From: Solirubrobacterales bacterium
Lineage (GTDB): Bacteria; Actinomycetota; Thermoleophilia; Solirubrobacterales; Solirubrobacteraceae
DNA: 7,893 bases
Assembly: GCA_015655225.1 (NCBI GenBank)
Contig: JAATFK010000083.1
Coordinates: forward strand, 1-7,893
Direction: 5' to 3'
The translations under genes were made by a program, and so were the position numbers. The notes beneath the pieces were generated by a model, which was given only the letters and a program-made list of their open reading frames with translations, did not search any database and had not been told where the DNA came from. Below, one piece after another: positions 6,078 to 7,893 of the stretch (its first letter is position 1; every line of letters begins with the position of its first letter).

Positions 6078-6776
6078 TCAGATGTACTCCACGTAGGTGA
6101 TCGGTGAGCGCGCATGATCGATGAAGTTGCGCTCGTCGACGTACAGCTCGGTCATCAGCGGCAGCTCGGCGAGCCGGGCCTGCCACGACAGCGACTCGAA
6201 GCGCCACTCGACGATCCCGTCGACGTCGTGGCGCCGGAGCCCGACCGCGCCGGCTGCCCGCTCGCTCGCGTAGTCGACGCCATGGAGCTGCCGATAGCGG
6301 AAGTCCGGGATCAGCATCGAGAGCTTCGTGTGCTCGAGGCGCCAGAAGTCGTGGAACGCCTGCAGCGGCTGCCCGGCCGGCCGGCGGATCGCGAACAGGC
6401 CGCCGAGCGGACCGTCGCCGGGGATGAACGTCTCCTCGGTGCCGGCGATCGCGACCGAGGCGTCCGCGTCGATCGCGTCGCCGAGCCGGCCGGCCACGCC
6501 GTGCAGCGCCGCCGTCAGCTCGTCGATCAAGCCGGCGCGACCGGCCACCGACAGGGAGCCGGCGAAGCCCGGCTGGTCGTAGCCGGTGCGGCTCTCCGCC
6601 GTCAGCGCGGCCTTCGGCTCGCGGTCCTCGACGCCGATCCCGGCTTGGACGACGGCGCCGTCGGGGAGCGCGCCGCCGAGGCGGTCGCGCTCCCCCGCGA
6701 GCCGGGCGCGCAACTCGCCCGCGGCGGGCCCCGGAGCGAGCAGCAGGGTGACCTTCGTCCGGCTGGCGGCGTCCAT
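6078..6776 (-). CDS. EthD-like (dimeric alpha/beta barrel) protein
   Basis: 232-residue protein whose C-terminal half fits the EthD fold: LFAIRRPAGQPLQAFHDFW (127-145), then EHTKLSMLIPDFRYRQLHG (148-166) with the conserved His149 and Tyr161, and a final strand region VDERNFIDHARSP (213-225). The N-terminal half (about 8-120) opens with a beta strand (KVTLLLAP) and could be a second, more diverged copy, which would make a tandem barrel. EthD proteins are small ferredoxin-like barrels found with catabolic oxidation genes; most have no proven reaction, and some dehydrate, cleave or oxidise cyclic compounds. The start ATG 6774-6776 is 2 bases after the thiolase stop, without a strong ribosome binding site. 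The frame stays open upstream to 7421, but that stretch is a shadow of the thiolase gene. Function unknown. Confidence 0.75.
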   Translation of the reverse strand: MDAASRTKVTLLLAPGPAAGELRARLAGERDRLGGALPDGAVVQAGIGVEDREPKAALTAESRTGYDQPGFAGSLSVAGRAGLIDELTAALHGVAGRLGDAIDADASVAIAGTEETFIPGDGPLGGLFAIRRPAGQPLQAFHDFWRLEHTKLSMLIPDFRYRQLHGVDYASERAAGAVGLRRHDVDGIVEWRFESLSWQARLAELPLMTELYVDERNFIDHARSPITYVEYI

Positions 6777-6778
6777 CG

Positions 6779-7893
6779 CTACAGGACCGCCTCGGTCCCG
6801 AAGATCGCCGTCGCCTGACTCGAGAGCACGTCGCCGTTGCCGTGCGCGAGCGCGACCTGCGCCTTCGGCACCTGACGGTCGCCCGATTCGCCTCGCAGCT
6901 GGCGGGCTGCCTCGATCATCGTGAAGATGCCGTACATCCCGGGATGGGTGTAGGAGAGGCCGCCGCCGTTCGTGTTGACCGGCAGGACCCCACCGGGAGC
7001 GATCCGGCCGTCGGCCACGAAGGCGCCCCCGTCGCCCTTGGCGCAGAAGCCAAGGTCCTCGAGGAACACGATCGTGTTGATCGTGAAGGCGTCGTAGACC
7101 TGCACGACGTCGACGTCGGCCGCGGTCAGTCCCGCCATCTCGTAGGCGCGTGCGCCCGACTCCTGCGCGCACGTGACCGTCAGGTCGGGCATCTGCGAGA
7201 TGTTCTGGTTCCACGTCGCCTCGCCGGCCCCCAGCAGGTAGACGGGCGCCTGGCGCAGGTCTCTCGCCCGCTCGGCGCTCGTCATGATCACCGCGCCGCC
7301 GCCGTCGGTGACGAGGCAGCAGTCTCTCGTCGTGAGCGGCGAGCAGACGGTGCGCGCCCCGATCACGTCCTCGATCGTCAGCTCGCCGCGCGCGAACGCC
7401 CGCGGGTTGAGCCGCGCCCACTTGCGCGCCGCGACGGCGACCTCCGCCAGCTGCTCGCGGGTCGTGCCGTACTGATGCATGTGCCGCGCCGCGGCGAGCG
7501 CGTACATGCCGATCGGCCGGCGGGGGGCGTAGACGTCCTCGTAGGCGAACACCTGCCCCGCCCCTCTCAGCCCGCCGGCGCCGGAGCGCTGCGTCGAGCC
7601 GTAGGCGATCAGCGCGACGTCGCAGAGGCCGGCCTCGATCGCCGCGGCCGCGTGCAGCGCGTGGCCCAGGAACGAGCTGCCGCCGGTCATCGAGGAGTCC
7701 TGATAGCGGGGCCGGACGCCGAGGTACTCGGCGACGCTCAGCGTCGGCAGTGGGTAGCCGATCGAGGCGGTGAAGATGCCGTCGACGTCCTGCTTCGTCA
7801 GACCGGCGTCGTCGAGGGCGGCGACCGTCGCCTGCGCGATCAGGTCGAGATCGTCGATCCCGGGACCGACCTCGCCGATGTCGGACTCGGCGA
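6779..7893 (-). CDS. thiolase-like (lipid-transfer / Ltp2-type) protein, 5' end cut by window edge
   Basis: 370 codons plus the stop are visible; the frame continues past ATG 7690 to the right edge with clear thiolase sequence (DDAGLTKQDVDGIFTAS), so 7690 is internal and about 15-25 N-terminal residues are missing. Seen: MTGGSSFLGHALHAAAAIEAG where thiolases carry the nucleophilic Cys (here Ser, visible residue 72), RDCCLVTDGGGAVIMTSAERA, VYDAFT, NTNGGGLSYTHPG and HGNGD near the C-terminus. The second catalytic Cys is also absent. This pattern belongs to the thiolase-like branch with steroid side-chain aldolases (Ltp2 with a DUF35 partner) and other atypical acyl-CoA enzymes. It may cleave a carbon-carbon bond of a beta-hydroxyacyl-CoA rather than do Claisen thiolysis (inference). 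A DUF35 partner, if present, would lie beyond the right edge. The EthD-like gene follows after 2 bases. Confidence 0.88.
   Translation of the reverse strand, partial: AESDIGEVGPGIDDLDLIAQATVAALDDAGLTKQDVDGIFTASIGYPLPTLSVAEYLGVRPRYQDSSMTGGSSFLGHALHAAAAIEAGLCDVALIAYGSTQRSGAGGLRGAGQVFAYEDVYAPRRPIGMYALAAARHMHQYGTTREQLAEVAVAARKWARLNPRAFARGELTIEDVIGARTVCSPLTTRDCCLVTDGGGAVIMTSAERARDLRQAPVYLLGAGEATWNQNISQMPDLTVTCAQESGARAYEMAGLTAADVDVVQVYDAFTINTIVFLEDLGFCAKGDGGAFVADGRIAPGGVLPVNTNGGGLSYTHPGMYGIFTMIEAARQLRGESGDRQVPKAQVALAHGNGDVLSSQATAIFGTEAVL

Noticed and set aside
4406..6100. 564-residue plus-strand open frame
   Set aside because: It is antisense to the luciferase-like and crotonase genes and shows no recognisable domain.
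6777..7421. Upstream extension of the EthD-like frame to give a 447-residue protein
   Set aside because: The added part overlaps the thiolase gene in another frame and is Arg/Gly-rich noise; ATG 6776 directly after the thiolase stop is the natural start.
7688..7690. ATG 7690 as the thiolase start
   Set aside because: The same frame upstream encodes thiolase-like sequence to the window edge, so this Met is internal.

Overview
The window is GC-rich (roughly 70% by eye), and every supportable gene lies on the minus strand, so transcription runs from high to low coordinates. Strong third-position GC, a predicted F420-type luciferase-family oxidoreductase and a lipoprotein with a Ser/Gly linker suggest a high-GC actinobacterium. 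The mix of catabolic genes would fit soil Thermoleophilia such as Conexibacter or Solirubrobacter, but that placement is an impression and not proven. No rRNA, tRNA, CRISPR array, insertion sequence or phage gene was seen.

In transcription order there are two blocks. Block 1 (7893 to 4490) holds a 5'-truncated thiolase-like protein without the usual nucleophilic Cys, an EthD-like protein, an enoyl-CoA hydratase/isomerase-family protein and a luciferase-like (probably F420-dependent) oxidoreductase. Gaps are 2, 1 and 3 bases, so this is one operon that begins beyond the right edge. It looks like part of an acyl-CoA degradation route.

A 101-base gap (4389-4489) is the only real intergenic space. 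It contains a candidate promoter (TTGACG, 17-18 base spacer, weak -10) and two imperfect inverted repeats.

Block 2 (4388 to 1, running off the left edge) holds a sugar-type ABC substrate-binding lipoprotein, a short-chain dehydrogenase, a 3-hydroxyisobutyrate dehydrogenase (HIBADH)-like enzyme, a small cupin whose metal site resembles cupin hydroxynitrile lyases, a carboxymuconolactone decarboxylase (CMD) family protein, and a second HIBADH-like enzyme cut by the window edge. Gaps are 6 and 5 bases, followed by overlaps of 4 (ATGA), 4 (GTGA) and 20 bases, so translational coupling is likely. The binding protein would capture a small polar substrate, and the dehydrogenases would oxidise alcohol or beta-hydroxy-acid groups on it. 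The cupin/CMD pair would do a C-C bond or ring-opening step. The substrate cannot be read from the sequence, and no permease or ATPase is present.

Several starts were refined from overlaps and ribosome binding sites: CMD at GTG 1178, the binding protein at ATG 4388, the enoyl-CoA hydratase at ATG 6076, the EthD-like protein at ATG 6776, and the edge HIBADH at ATG 805. No clearly novel system is proven. The most unusual points are the cupin/CMD pair between two HIBADH paralogues, the Cys-less thiolase next to an EthD-like protein, and the heavy AGA arginine codon use in the binding-protein gene.
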